DNA of 40,589 nucleotides, taken from contig JAPOWQ010000048.1 of NCBI GenBank assembly GCA_026707585.1, forward strand, positions 1 through 40,589, read 5' to 3'. Both the position numbers and the translations under genes were made by a program. Below the pieces are notes generated by a model. It saw only the letters and a list, made by a program, of their open reading frames with translations, did not search any database and was not told the origin of the DNA. Below, piece by piece: positions 16,683 through 25,912 of the stretch. The first letter of the stretch is position 1. Every line of letters starts with the position of its first letter. The DNA comes from Chloroflexota bacterium (GTDB taxonomy: Bacteria > Chloroflexota > UBA11872).

Positions 16683-16963
16683 CCCGGGGCCCCCAGGCGA
16701 CTGATGGCCGCCTGCACGGCGGACGGATTGTCGGTGGTCACGGCGATTCTCTTGTCGCGAGCGTATGTGCCGCCTTCAATGCTGACATCGCGTCGCCGCA
16801 GGTCCAGAGTTTCCGCCAAGAGATCAATCAATGCGCGGTTGGTCCGACCGTCGAGCCGCGGTGCGGCGACTCGAGCGGCCAGCGACCCGTCAGGTAGTCG
16901 CCGCAGGTCGGTGGACTGCGCTCGTGGCGTAGCTCGGACGCATAATCGGATTGTGGTCGGCAT
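16679..16963 (-). CDS. DUF167/YggU family protein
   Basis: The 94-residue protein matches the DUF167 fold: MPTTIRLCVRATPRAQSTDL, then LAARVAAPRLDGRTNRALIDLLAETLDLRRRD, where the usual pattern is V.A.P..GKAN..L...LA..L. Here GKAN is replaced by GRTN. The family is widespread, near yggT/yggS in many genomes, and its function is unresolved. It overlaps hisS by 4 nt. Confidence 0.85.
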   Translation of the reverse strand: MPTTIRLCVRATPRAQSTDLRRLPDGSLAARVAAPRLDGRTNRALIDLLAETLDLRRRDVSIEGGTYARDKRIAVTTDNPSAVQAAISRLGAPG

Positions 16964-16986
16964 CTGGAGGCTCTGTCATCGATCGC

Positions 16987-17247
16987 TCATCCGAGCGCGA
17001 GTGAACGCACAAGGTTCCAGAGCACCTGAATGACCAGGATCGCAATAAGCGGTGAGAGATCGATCATCCAGGATTGCGGTAGTGCCCGTCGGATCGGACC
17101 CAGAATCGGCTCCGTCACGTCGATCAGTAGTCGCATGAATGGGTGTGATGGGTCGCGCACGAACCACGAGAGGATTGCACGACCGATGATGGCCAAGACG
17201 ATGATCGTCACCAGCCAGTCGAGAAGTTGGACGAGTGCTACGAGCAC
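16987..17247 (-). CDS. YggT family membrane protein
   Basis: The 86-residue protein has two hydrophobic helices (residues about 5-25 and 65-83) flanking the conserved YggT segment AILSWFVRDPSHPFMRLL and VTEPILGPIRRALP. YggT proteins are found beside yggS and near ftsZ in many bacteria and cyanobacteria, and are linked to septum or membrane organisation. It follows yggS by 6 nt on the same strand. Confidence 0.92.
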   Translation of the reverse strand: MLVALVQLLDWLVTIIVLAIIGRAILSWFVRDPSHPFMRLLIDVTEPILGPIRRALPQSWMIDLSPLIAILVIQVLWNLVRSLALG

Positions 17248-17253
17248 GCTGTG

Positions 17254-17964
17254 TTAGGGGTCCGGAGCCGGGGAACGCGCCCCAAAGATAGCGCGTCCAA
17301 CGCGGACGATCGTGGCGCCCTCTACCAGCGCCGCGTCGAGGTCGTCGGTCATGCCCATGGACAGTTCGGCAATCGGCTGGTTGGGCAGGCTGACTTGCAG
17401 GGCGTCGCGCTGTTCACGCAACTGGCGAAAGCAGGCGCGGCTGGCCGCCACGCCACCCCCCATGGGACCTATTGTCATCAGGCCGCGCAAGGTCAGATCC
17501 GTCTCCCGGTCAAGCACGGACGCCAATTCCGACAGACCTGAAGGCTCAATGCCACCTTGCGTTCGCGTACCGGTGAGATTGACCTGGATCAGCACGTCAC
17601 ACGGACGGCCTTCGCGCACAGCCTCCAGGCGGCGCGCCAGGCGCACCGAATCCACCGAGTGGATCAGCGAGAATAGTCGCGTTGCAACGCGCGCCTTATT
17701 GCGCTGGAGGCGGCCCACCAGATGCCACCGTCCGCCGCCGACCTGTGGGATCTTGACCTGCGCTTCCTGTACCCGGTTCTCGCCAAGTTCTAGAAGGCCA
17801 GCGGCCAGGCCGTGGCGCACCATGGTGGCGTCATAGGTCTTGCAGACGGCCACCAGCGTCACGGCTTCGGGCGAGCGGCCGGCGTCTCGACAGACCGAGG
17901 CGATTCGCCCGCGGATGGCTGCCACCCGCGCGGCCATCCCGGCGGCGACATCAGGCTGCGTCAT
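17254..17964 (-). CDS. YggS-type pyridoxal-5'-phosphate homeostasis protein
   Basis: A 236-residue PLP-binding single-domain protein resembling the alanine racemase N-terminal barrel. The PLP lysine lies in VTLVAVCKTYD (normally VAVSK), with the conserved region LGENRVQEA, then WHLVGRLQRNKAR, VLIQVNLTGT and LSMGMTDDLDAAL. It maintains the free PLP pool in the cytoplasm. The ATG is 17 nt after the ftsZ stop. Position next to ftsZ is a common arrangement. Confidence 0.94.
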   Translation of the reverse strand: MTQPDVAAGMAARVAAIRGRIASVCRDAGRSPEAVTLVAVCKTYDATMVRHGLAAGLLELGENRVQEAQVKIPQVGGGRWHLVGRLQRNKARVATRLFSLIHSVDSVRLARRLEAVREGRPCDVLIQVNLTGTRTQGGIEPSGLSELASVLDRETDLTLRGLMTIGPMGGGVAASRACFRQLREQRDALQVSLPNQPIAELSMGMTDDLDAALVEGATIVRVGRAIFGARSPAPDP

Positions 17965-17981
17965 GTCGCCCTGGGCGTGGG

Positions 17982-19175
17982 TCAGCGGCCCTCCGAGCGG
18001 CGACGCAGGAAAGCTGGAATCTCCATATCGCTCGACTCGCGCGAGTGGCTGGAGAAATCGAGTTCGCGGACCACCGGGCTGCGTGAATGCCGGGAACTGC
18101 GCCGCCTGGTGGCGCGCGCCTCGGCCGTGCCGGTCTGGAACCCCGTCGCAATCACCGTCACCTGCACGCGACCCTCCATGGCCTCGTCAATCACCGTTCC
18201 AAAGATTATGTTGGCATTCGGCTCCGCCGCCTTGGCCACGATGTCGGCGGCTTCATTCACCTCGTGAAGCGTCATGTCCGGGCCGCCGGTGAAGTTCAGC
18301 AGCACGCCTCGCGCGCCGTCCACTGACACATTGAGCAGCGGACTGTTCAGAGCTTGGTGCATCGCGTCGGTAGCTCGGTCTTCGCCCTGAGCCTCGCCGA
18401 TGGCCATCAGGGCAGTACCCGACTCAGTCATCACCGCGCGCACGTCGTTGAAGTCGAGGTTGATCAAGCCCGGCTGCGTGATCAAGTCGGACACTCCTTG
18501 GATGCCCTGGCGCAGCACGTCATCGGCCAGGGCAAAGGCTTCCGTCACGGACGTCTTTGGGTCGGCGACCGCCAAGAGCTGCTGGTTGGGAATCATGACG
18601 AGGGTGTCAACACGCTCTTGCAGATTGCGGATGCCTTCCTCGGCGTAGCGGGCGCGCGTACTGCCCTCGAAATCGAACGGTCGAGTTACGACCCCCACCG
18701 TTAGCGCACCCGTTTCGCGGGCCACGTCCGCCACCACTGGCGCGCCGCCAGTGCCGGTGCCGCCGCCCATGCCGGCGGCGATGAAGACCATGTCGGCGCC
18801 TTCCACAGCTTCGCGAATCTCGTCCAGGGACTCTTCGGCGGCCTTCTGACCTAGGGAGGGCTGGCCACCCGAGCCAAGTCCCCGAGTGGCCTTGTCCCCT
18901 ATCCGGATGCGGGTGGATGCACTGGATCGAACGAGCGCTTGTGCGTCAGTGTTGATCGCGATGAACTCAACGCCCAGCACATGTTCTTCAATCATCCGGT
19001 CAACGGCGTTGCTTCCGCCCCCGCCAATGCCGACGACCTTTAGCTCGGCGAGCGAGTCACCGCCAATTGGGTGACGCGACTCACGACCCGCCGCCGCCGG
19101 GCGCGGCTCACCATCGGAACCCGTCAGCCGCGTAATCCGACTTCCACCGCGGCCGTCACTCTCGGCCATGTCCAC
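17982..19175 (-). CDS. ftsZ: Cell division protein FtsZ
   Basis: A 397-residue tubulin-like GTPase that forms the division ring. The tubulin signature [12 protein letters not shown], nucleotide loop [15 protein letters not shown] and T7 loop [12 protein letters not shown] are intact. An N-terminal extension of about 44 residues (charged and glycine-rich) precedes the usual core. The C-terminus is a 45-60 residue linker ending in the conserved peptide [11 protein letters not shown], which binds FtsA and other partners. It follows ftsA after 104 nt. Confidence 0.97.
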   Translation of the reverse strand: MDMAESDGRGGSRITRLTGSDGEPRPAAAGRESRHPIGGDSLAELKVVGIGGGGSNAVDRMIEEHVLGVEFIAINTDAQALVRSSASTRIRIGDKATRGLGSGGQPSLGQKAAEESLDEIREAVEGADMVFIAAGMGGGTGTGGAPVVADVARETGALTVGVVTRPFDFEGSTRARYAEEGIRNLQERVDTLVMIPNQQLLAVADPKTSVTEAFALADDVLRQGIQGVSDLITQPGLINLDFNDVRAVMTESGTALMAIGEAQGEDRATDAMHQALNSPLLNVSVDGARGVLLNFTGGPDMTLHEVNEAADIVAKAAEPNANIIFGTVIDEAMEGRVQVTVIATGFQTGTAEARATRRRSSRHSRSPVVRELDFSSHSRESSDMEIPAFLRRRSEGR

Positions 19176-19279
19176 TCACCCTTCCCAGGCGCGCCAAAAC
19201 TGGACGGCCAGACCGCTCACGATGCAACGCCACAACAGTAACGCCATTATGCCGAAACACAATCATCTGGGAGTGCCTT

Positions 19280-20527
19280 TCACCCGGTCGACGGCGAGAC
19301 CACCGATCGCATCCATCCGCCCAACCGGTCCAGGACGCCCTGTTGCCGGCGGCTTGCGCCGGCTACCCAGCCATCCGCTTCCTCGGCCGCAGCTGCCGTA
19401 AGGACAAGACCGATGCCGGTGCTGAACTCGGGCACTCGCAGGTTCTCGCCCAGGCCCCAAAGTGCGCGGGGCTGGCCCATCGTCACTGGCATATCCAGGA
19501 TCTCGCTCGCAAGATTCCGGAGACCGGCCATGCGCGAACCGCCGCCGGTAAGAACCGCGCCCGCTGGGAGAAAGTCGTAGTAGCCGCTACGTGTAATCTC
19601 GTCGCGCACCAGGTGTAGCAACTCTTCCACTCTGGCGGAGACAACCTCGGATAGATCGCGCCGGCGCACGGCCACCGGTGCCCCGTGGTCGAATCCCGGT
19701 GCGGCGACGGTCGCTGCGTGGTCGTCAGGCGGGACCGCGACGCTGCCGTGTTCAACCTTGAGCGCCTCAGCGACTTTAGTGGGAAGCCGGAGACCCCGGG
19801 CAATGTCCGCCGTCACCAGCGCGCCTCCCACAGGGAGCACGGCAATGTGCCAGCAGGCATCATCCACGAACAGCGCCACATCGGTTGTGCCGCCGCCGAT
19901 GTCGATCAGCACCACACCCTCGCGCCGCTGCTCTGGTGTCAGACACGCGCGCGCCGAGGCCAGTGGCTGCAGCACGCGGCCCTGCGTGGACAGACCTGCC
20001 TGATCCACGCAGCGCTCCAGGTTCGCCATGGCGTTCGTCGCTCCCGTAACCACGTGCGCCTCAACTGACAGCTGGCGTGCCGTCAAGCCTCGCGGATCCA
20101 ACACATCGGTCAGGTGGTCGGTAGCAAAGGTCTTGGGAATGACGGCCACGACCTCGCGGTCTTCGGACAGGCTCAGTAGCGTCGCGCCGCGAACAACGGC
20201 TCCTACGTGACGCTCGCGAACTTCACGCTCGTTCGATGGCAGGTGAACTTGGCCCTGCTGACTGTGCGACTGCAAGTGGCCGCCTGCAATCCCCGTGACG
20301 ACTTGTGAGGCTCGCAGCTTCGCAACTTTCTCGGCTCGAAAAATGGCCTCGTCAATGGCCTTCACGGTAAGCACGACGTCAACTACTTGGCCGCCCTTCA
20401 GCCCATACGAGGGAGCCGTACCCACACCGAGAATGTGGAGCTGGGCGCCGCGATATTCCTGCCCGATCACGGCGCACGTCTTGGTCGTCCCCACGTCAAG
20501 CCCCACGAAGGTGCGGTTGCGGCTCAT
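19280..20527 (-). CDS. ftsA: Cell division protein FtsA
   Basis: A 415-residue actin-like ATPase that tethers FtsZ to the membrane. Phosphate-1 loop FVGLDVGTTKTCAVIG, the 1C/SHS2 region, phosphate-2 loop VLIDIGGGTTDVALF and adenosine loop VLTGGGSRMAGL are present. The C-terminus (RLGGWMRSVVSPSTG) is amphipathic and could serve as the membrane-targeting helix. The gene is between ftsQ (55 nt upstream) and ftsZ. Confidence 0.95.
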   Translation of the reverse strand: MSRNRTFVGLDVGTTKTCAVIGQEYRGAQLHILGVGTAPSYGLKGGQVVDVVLTVKAIDEAIFRAEKVAKLRASQVVTGIAGGHLQSHSQQGQVHLPSNEREVRERHVGAVVRGATLLSLSEDREVVAVIPKTFATDHLTDVLDPRGLTARQLSVEAHVVTGATNAMANLERCVDQAGLSTQGRVLQPLASARACLTPEQRREGVVLIDIGGGTTDVALFVDDACWHIAVLPVGGALVTADIARGLRLPTKVAEALKVEHGSVAVPPDDHAATVAAPGFDHGAPVAVRRRDLSEVVSARVEELLHLVRDEITRSGYYDFLPAGAVLTGGGSRMAGLRNLASEILDMPVTMGQPRALWGLGENLRVPEFSTGIGLVLTAAAAEEADGWVAGASRRQQGVLDRLGGWMRSVVSPSTG

Positions 20528-20582
20528 GCCCGAACTCTCGCCTCTGCCTCGCGTGCCAGAATCAACAGTTTACATAACACAC

Positions 20583-21353
20583 CTAGGGCTCCTGCAACTC
20601 CCGAGACTTCGCCAGCGGGGGGGCGTCCACCGTCCGATACGTCGGCCGTTCAACTGGCCGGAGGTCTACGCTTGCAATCCGCTCTCCCAGGCGGTTTGCC
20701 TGCTCCAGCACGGCATGCAGCGCCATCAACTTTGCGTCCAAGTGCAGAGTGTCGCCGAAATCCAGCTCCCGACCCGCGTGGTCGACCACGGTCAACCTTC
20801 CCGCCGAATAGTGGATGCGGCTGGGAATCACGCGAAGCAGCGGCAGGTTGCTCTGCAGTTGATGAGCGGCGTACAGCGCCCCCACGTTTACCAGTGCGCC
20901 TGAGGCCAGCCCCGTCGGCGAGTCGTCTTCAATCGTGAGCGGGATGCCAGGCTCGAACTGTTCGGCCAGAACTTCGCCGGAAGCATTCACGAGGTAGCTC
21001 TGGCCGTTGACAATCCAGTTGGCGACTGGCGCTTCGTACGCGACCGTCACCGTGGCCCGTCCGTCAATCCTCACATGCACCAACGCGTCTGCAACGCCTG
21101 GGATGTCCCGAATTGCCCGCTGGAGCGCCGCTGCGTCGATGCGAAACGCGTTCATTCCCACGAGCGGACGCGCAGCCTTCTCGATAGCGGCCGGATCGAC
21201 CGCCGGCGGCGGCGACGAATCGGCCCGATGGACGACCACGTCTCGCACGTTGAACACCGGCGAATTGAGCAGCCAAATCAGCAGACCGGCCGTGAATCCC
21301 GCGATGAGGAGCGACAAGACCTTCGTGAATAGGCTGGCGTGTACCTCGGTCAT
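20583..21353 (-). CDS. ftsQ: Cell division protein FtsQ/DivIB
   Basis: A 256-residue bitopic protein with a short cytosolic start (MTEVHASLFTK), one TM helix (residues about 12-30, VLSLLIAGFTAGLLIWLL) and a periplasmic POTRA-type region beginning FNVRDVVVH and RDIPGVADALVHVRIDGRAT (usual P.V..A.V.R..P..L.I.V.E). The beta-domain follows with TVDLRP-like SVDLRPVERPTY near the end. It overlaps murB by 4 nt. Assignment rests on topology, POTRA pattern and position between murB and ftsA. Confidence 0.88.
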   Translation of the reverse strand: MTEVHASLFTKVLSLLIAGFTAGLLIWLLNSPVFNVRDVVVHRADSSPPPAVDPAAIEKAARPLVGMNAFRIDAAALQRAIRDIPGVADALVHVRIDGRATVTVAYEAPVANWIVNGQSYLVNASGEVLAEQFEPGIPLTIEDDSPTGLASGALVNVGALYAAHQLQSNLPLLRVIPSRIHYSAGRLTVVDHAGRELDFGDTLHLDAKLMALHAVLEQANRLGERIASVDLRPVERPTYRTVDAPPLAKSRELQEP

Positions 21354-22273
21354 GAAAAAAGCGCCTGCACGTGGCTGTTCCAGCGGCCCAGAAATCGAAC
21401 TTCGGGTGTCAGCCGAACGCCCGTGGCTTCGGCCACGCGTTCGCGCACGGCGATGGCCAGGTCCAGCACGTCGCGAGCCGTCCCACCCGGTCCGGCCGAG
21501 AGAAAGTTCGCGTGGATCGGCGAAACAAAGGCTCCGCCTAGCGCCTTGCCCTTCAGGCCCGTGGCTTCAATCAGCCGCCCTGCATAGTCGCCATCCGGAT
21601 TCATGAAGAACGACCCCGCGTTTTGCCCTTGGGGCTGAGTGGCGCGGCGTCGCCGTGCCAGCGTCAGCAACTCGGCGCGAAGAGCGACTGGGTTCGCCGT
21701 CTGAACGCGAAACGAGGCGGCCAGCACAGCTGGATTCGTGCCGTCACCCTGAAGATTGCTGTGCCGATAGGCGAATGCAAACTCGTCAGCAGCCATTTCC
21801 CGTTCGTCGCATCGCCGCCAGACGAGGGCAGATTCCAGCACGGCGGCAACATCGGAACCGAAAGCGCCGGCGTTTCCATAAACGGCGCCGCCAACGGTTC
21901 CCGGAACGCCGATGGCGAAGGAGAGTCCGCCCAGCCCGAGACGTGCGCAGCGGCCTGCCAGGCGTGCCATGCTGTGACCCGAGGCGACGCGGATACGATC
22001 GCCGGCCCTGTTTGGCTCAAAGTCCATACACCGGTTGTGGATCACCAGACCTTCGATGCCCGCGTCCGCTACCAGGATGTTGGTGCCATGCCCCAGGATC
22101 GTTCGCGAAATTTGAAGGCGATCTGCGGACTCCAGCGCTAGTCGGAGCGCGTCCAGGCTCCGAACTTCTACCCAGAAATCGGCGGGTCCGCCAACGCCAA
22201 ATGACGTGTGTCGAGCCATGGGCTCCTGGGTGCGAACTCGGAGCCTTGACGGAAAGTGCGTTGGGCCAGTCAT
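21350..22273 (-). CDS. murB: UDP-N-acetylenolpyruvoylglucosamine reductase MurB
   Basis: The 307-residue flavoenzyme reduces UDP-GlcNAc-enolpyruvate to UDP-MurNAc. The FAD-binding part shows NTSFGVGGPAD-like HTSFGVGGPADFW, LGHGTNILVAD and SFAIGVPGTVGGAVYGNAGA. The catalytic proton donor Ser221 is in AGSFFMNP, where a Lys usually stands in place of Met224; the catalytic Glu is in TPEVRFLG (Glu291). Overlaps murC and ftsQ by 4 nt each. Confidence 0.95.
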   Translation of the reverse strand: MTGPTHFPSRLRVRTQEPMARHTSFGVGGPADFWVEVRSLDALRLALESADRLQISRTILGHGTNILVADAGIEGLVIHNRCMDFEPNRAGDRIRVASGHSMARLAGRCARLGLGGLSFAIGVPGTVGGAVYGNAGAFGSDVAAVLESALVWRRCDEREMAADEFAFAYRHSNLQGDGTNPAVLAASFRVQTANPVALRAELLTLARRRRATQPQGQNAGSFFMNPDGDYAGRLIEATGLKGKALGGAFVSPIHANFLSAGPGGTARDVLDLAIAVRERVAEATGVRLTPEVRFLGRWNSHVQALFS

Positions 22274-23658
22274 TCGGTGGTAACCGGCGAGATTTCTGCG
22301 GCCAAGCGGTCGGCCAACGGTGTTACGGACTCCGGTCCCATGACCAAGATCAGGTCGCCAGCCATTGCCTCGGACAGCACACGATCGGCAATTGCTTCAA
22401 AGCTGGGCAGCGCCGCTGCGTTGGGGTGCCTAAGCGCCGCGGCCAGGTCTGCCGAATGGATCCCAATAGGTGCCTCGCGCCCCGGCGGCGAGTGAATCTC
22501 CGCCAGCAGCACCTGATCGGCGTCGCCGAACGCGTCTAGGAAGTCGTCAAAGAGCTCTCGCGTGCGGGACTGGAGCAACGGCTGATAGACCGCGAGTACC
22601 CGACGCGGTTTCAACTCGCGCACGGCCTGCAGGCTTGCACGCACGGCCGTGGGGTGATGCGCATAGTCTTCAAATAGTGAGACGCCTTGCGCGTTGGCAC
22701 GGAGCTGCAAGCGGCGCTCGGCACTCTGGAAGCCCTCAATCGCCCTGGCGGCTTCAGTTGGGTCAACACCGGCCAACGACGCGGCTGCCAGAGCGGCAAG
22801 CGAGTTGAGGGCGTTATGGCGACCCGGCATGGGAAGCCGTACCACCAGCGGACCGCGAGGGCCTGTGATGTCAAGCGTCGGGCCCGGAGTACCTGGCTGG
22901 TAATGCTCGATGTGCCAATCGCCGCCAGGGCCGAACCAGATCACCTCCCTCGGATGGCGCTCGGCCACTGAACGAAGCAGTGGCACATCCCGGCGGGCAA
23001 TGAGTATGGCGTTTCCGGGCAGCCGATCCACGAACGTCGCAAACGCGGCAACCATGCGATCCACAGTGCCGAAGAAGTCCAGGTGATCCGGTTCAAGGTG
23101 AGTAAGGACGGCCACGCGGGGCCGGTACGAGAGAAAAGCGTCGTCAAACTCGTCGGCCTCCAGCACCATCCAGGCTCCGGTATTGACTCTCCCGTTCATT
23201 CCACCCAGCGACGGGACGTCAGCACCGATGAGAAACGAGGGCGCGAGGCCGGCACGGTGCAGGATCGTTGCCGTCAAGGCTGACGTGGTGGTCTTGCCGT
23301 GGGTGCCCGCTATGGCTATGCCGCGACGATGGTTGAACAGAGAAGCGACCGCCGCCGCCCGCGTACGGACCGGTGCGCCAGCGGCGCGTGCCGCGGCCAG
23401 TTCAGGATTTCTTGCTGGAATGGCGGACGAGTGAATGACCATGTCTGCGTCCGCAATGTGATCCGCGCAGTGCCCAATGTTGATGCGGGCGCCGCGGCGA
23501 CTGAGACGTTCCGCCTGCGGCGAACGCTCGAGATCGCTGCCACTCACGGTCTTGCCCATGTCCAGCAATGCCGCACCGATGGCACTCATTCCTTTACCGC
23601 CGATGCCCACGATGTGGACATGGCGCACGGCTGGGTCTGTGATCTCCAGAGGGGTCAT
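22270..23658 (-). CDS. murC: UDP-N-acetylmuramate--L-alanine ligase MurC
   Basis: The 462-residue Mur ligase adds L-Ala to UDP-MurNAc with ATP. The N-terminal Rossmann part has HIVGIGGKGMSAIG (the usual GIGGxGMS) and SGSDLERS; the ATP loop is GTHGKTTT (118-125), followed by EADEFDDAFL and LTHLEPDHLDFF. The C-terminal ligase domain carries LFEDYAHHPTAV. MurD, MurE, MurF, Ddl and MraY are not in this cluster, so the rest of precursor synthesis must be elsewhere. Overlaps murG and murB by 4 nt. Confidence 0.96.
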   Translation of the reverse strand: MTPLEITDPAVRHVHIVGIGGKGMSAIGAALLDMGKTVSGSDLERSPQAERLSRRGARINIGHCADHIADADMVIHSSAIPARNPELAAARAAGAPVRTRAAAVASLFNHRRGIAIAGTHGKTTTSALTATILHRAGLAPSFLIGADVPSLGGMNGRVNTGAWMVLEADEFDDAFLSYRPRVAVLTHLEPDHLDFFGTVDRMVAAFATFVDRLPGNAILIARRDVPLLRSVAERHPREVIWFGPGGDWHIEHYQPGTPGPTLDITGPRGPLVVRLPMPGRHNALNSLAALAAASLAGVDPTEAARAIEGFQSAERRLQLRANAQGVSLFEDYAHHPTAVRASLQAVRELKPRRVLAVYQPLLQSRTRELFDDFLDAFGDADQVLLAEIHSPPGREAPIGIHSADLAAALRHPNAAALPSFEAIADRVLSEAMAGDLILVMGPESVTPLADRLAAEISPVTTE

Positions 23659-24773
23659 TCGTTCGTTGTCGATGAATAGCCCGCAAGCCGCAGGCCGATC
23701 GCCGCAATGCGGGCGGCGGCGTCGGGCTGGCCTCGCGACTTCGAGGCCGCGCCTAGCGCGCGCAGGCGCTTCGGCTCGGTCAGCAATCCCAGCAGTGTGC
23801 GAACAAGGCCTCCGGACGACAGCTCCGCCTCCGGAAGCATCAGGGCCGCGCCGGCAGTGGCCATGGCCCGGGCAGTCGCAATCTGATGTCCGGCGCCAAA
23901 CGTGCCGGGGATCAGCACAGCGGCCGTTCCTACCGCGCTTAGCTCCGCCACCGAGGTGGCGCCAGCCCGGCCGACAACAATGTCGGCCGCGGCCAGCAGG
24001 TCCGCAAACCCGTGCTCAACGAACGCGTGCAGGTGGTATCGCGGTCTCAGCGAAGCATCAAGACGGTCGCGTTCGCTCCTCAGTGACCGATAGTCTGGTC
24101 GGCCGCTCAAATGCACCACATGCGCCTTGGGGAGCAAGCGCGCGAGGTCCGCTCGCAGCGCCTCGTTGATGACATGTGCGCCCTGGCTGCCGCCCATGAC
24201 AACTATCAACGGTTCACCGTTCGCTACGCCATACTCGGCGCGCCCTCTGCTCGCATCGGGCTCGGCAAACGAGGCGCGAACCGGATATCCGGCCAGTTCG
24301 ACCGGCGTGCGCCAGATCTGGTGGCGTGCCTCGTCAAACGCAATGGTGGCGGACGACGTAAGCGGCGCCATGAGTCGGGTTGCCCAGCCCAGCGCCGCAT
24401 CGCCCGAGAAAATCACCGATGGAATGCGTTGCAGCCAACTCACCAAAAGCACCGGCGCGCTGACGTAACCGCCGCTGGCGATGACTGCAGCCGGACGTTG
24501 TCGGCTGAAATCGCGCCAAATCGAGAACAGCGATTGAATGAGCAGCCAGGCTCGCCACGGCAGCCGCCACCAGTCGACGCCCACCAGGCCGCGTGCCGGG
24601 AGCGGAAGTAATTCAAGGTCAGCGTCACGGTAAAGCAACCGATCCAGATCCCGGGATCCGCACACAGCGGTGAGCTTGGCCGTTGATCCCGCCATTGCGG
24701 CGACCTGTTGTGCAACGGCAATCGTGGGGAATATGTGGCCGGCCGTACCACCGCCAACGAGCACGAGTCTCAT
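23655..24773 (-). CDS. murG: Undecaprenyl-PP-MurNAc-pentapeptide GlcNAc transferase MurG
   Basis: A 372-residue GT28-type glycosyltransferase that converts lipid I to lipid II at the inner face of the membrane. Motifs: donor loop VGGGTAGHIFPTIAVA (residues 6-21), VIASGGYVSAPVLL, VMGGSQGAHVIN, and the UDP-GlcNAc-binding segment VGRAGATSVAELSAVG followed by HQIATARAM. Overlaps ftsW and murC by 4 nt on either side. Confidence 0.95.
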   Translation of the reverse strand: MRLVLVGGGTAGHIFPTIAVAQQVAAMAGSTAKLTAVCGSRDLDRLLYRDADLELLPLPARGLVGVDWWRLPWRAWLLIQSLFSIWRDFSRQRPAAVIASGGYVSAPVLLVSWLQRIPSVIFSGDAALGWATRLMAPLTSSATIAFDEARHQIWRTPVELAGYPVRASFAEPDASRGRAEYGVANGEPLIVVMGGSQGAHVINEALRADLARLLPKAHVVHLSGRPDYRSLRSERDRLDASLRPRYHLHAFVEHGFADLLAAADIVVGRAGATSVAELSAVGTAAVLIPGTFGAGHQIATARAMATAGAALMLPEAELSSGGLVRTLLGLLTEPKRLRALGAASKSRGQPDAAARIAAIGLRLAGYSSTTNE

Positions 24774-25912
24774 ACGTTTCGCCCGAGGTCGGATTGGCGG
24801 GCGACGTTCATTAGGACGCCCATCATGATCATGGATGCGAGCAGGGATGAGCCGCCACGGCTGATGAAGGGAAGCGTGATCCCGGTCACCGGCGTTAGCC
24901 CGGTTACAACAGCCATATTCACGAACGCTTGGAAGCAGAGTTGGGTCACGATGCCAATCGCCAGCATGCGGCCAAATACGTCATCGGTGGCGGCGGCGAT
25001 CTGAATTCCGCGCACAAATAGCGCCAGAAAGAGCACTAAGACCAAACCGGTGCCCACGAAGCCGAATTCCTCACCCAAAACCGCAAACACGGCATCGGAG
25101 TCCGGGATCGGCAGCCGGAACTTCTGTGTGCCCAGACCCAGTCCGCGACCCGTAATCCCGCCCGAGCCCATCGCGATCTGTGCCTGTGCGGCCTGGTAGC
25201 CGGTGCGAGATACATCCGGATCGCCGCTGAGAAACGTGAGCAAGCGTTCCCGCTGATAGGCGTTTTGCGAGATCGAGATCAGTGCCACGGGTACTAGCGC
25301 GGCGAAGCCCAGGATCAGGTGCCAAAGGCGGGCGCCCGCGGCAAAGATCATGACAAAGCCAACGAACGCGATGGTTATGGCGGCACCCAAGTCCGGCTCC
25401 AAGACAATCGGGAGCACCACAACGGCAACGACCCCACCCATAACGAAAATGGCGACGCGCAGCTCGCGGATTCGGCCGCCGAAGTGCTGCGCAAGTGCCG
25501 CCAGCATCACCACCATGCCGACCTTTGCGAACTCGCTGGGCTGCAGTGTGAGACTCCCCACGCGAAACCAGCGCCGTGCCGCGAAGAGACTCGTCGCATC
25601 TTCGACGAAGAGCACGCCTACCAGAGCAATCAACACGCCAGCCAGGCCAAACGGTGCGATCCTGGCGTAGCGGCGGTAATTCACCGCGCTCAGTCCCAGC
25701 GCCAGGGCAACGCCAACGCCGGCCAGGACCATTTGCTGAACCGAGACGCGTTCAAATACGGAGTCTTCGCCCAGCACCACCGGCACCCGAGCGCTCGCCA
25801 CCAGAACCACGCCCCCAAGCGGCAAGACAAACGTAAGGAGCAGCAGATAAGGATCTCGTGCCGGCCAACTGGGAAGCCGTCCGGTAAGCCACTGACCCGT
25901 GCGTGTGCTCAT
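24770..25912 (-). CDS. ftsW: Peptidoglycan polymerase FtsW (SEDS family)
   Basis: A 380-residue polytopic membrane protein with about ten helices. SEDS landmarks are RWFRVGSLTLQPSEFAK, the large loop with GITGRGLGLGTQKFRLPIPDSD, and the late motif LTPVTGITLPFISRGGSSL. It polymerises lipid II for the septum together with the class B PBP encoded immediately upstream in the operon (ATGA-type overlap at 25909-25912). Confidence 0.95.
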   Translation of the reverse strand: MSTRTGQWLTGRLPSWPARDPYLLLLTFVLPLGGVVLVASARVPVVLGEDSVFERVSVQQMVLAGVGVALALGLSAVNYRRYARIAPFGLAGVLIALVGVLFVEDATSLFAARRWFRVGSLTLQPSEFAKVGMVVMLAALAQHFGGRIRELRVAIFVMGGVVAVVVLPIVLEPDLGAAITIAFVGFVMIFAAGARLWHLILGFAALVPVALISISQNAYQRERLLTFLSGDPDVSRTGYQAAQAQIAMGSGGITGRGLGLGTQKFRLPIPDSDAVFAVLGEEFGFVGTGLVLVLFLALFVRGIQIAAATDDVFGRMLAIGIVTQLCFQAFVNMAVVTGLTPVTGITLPFISRGGSSLLASMIMMGVLMNVARQSDLGRNV

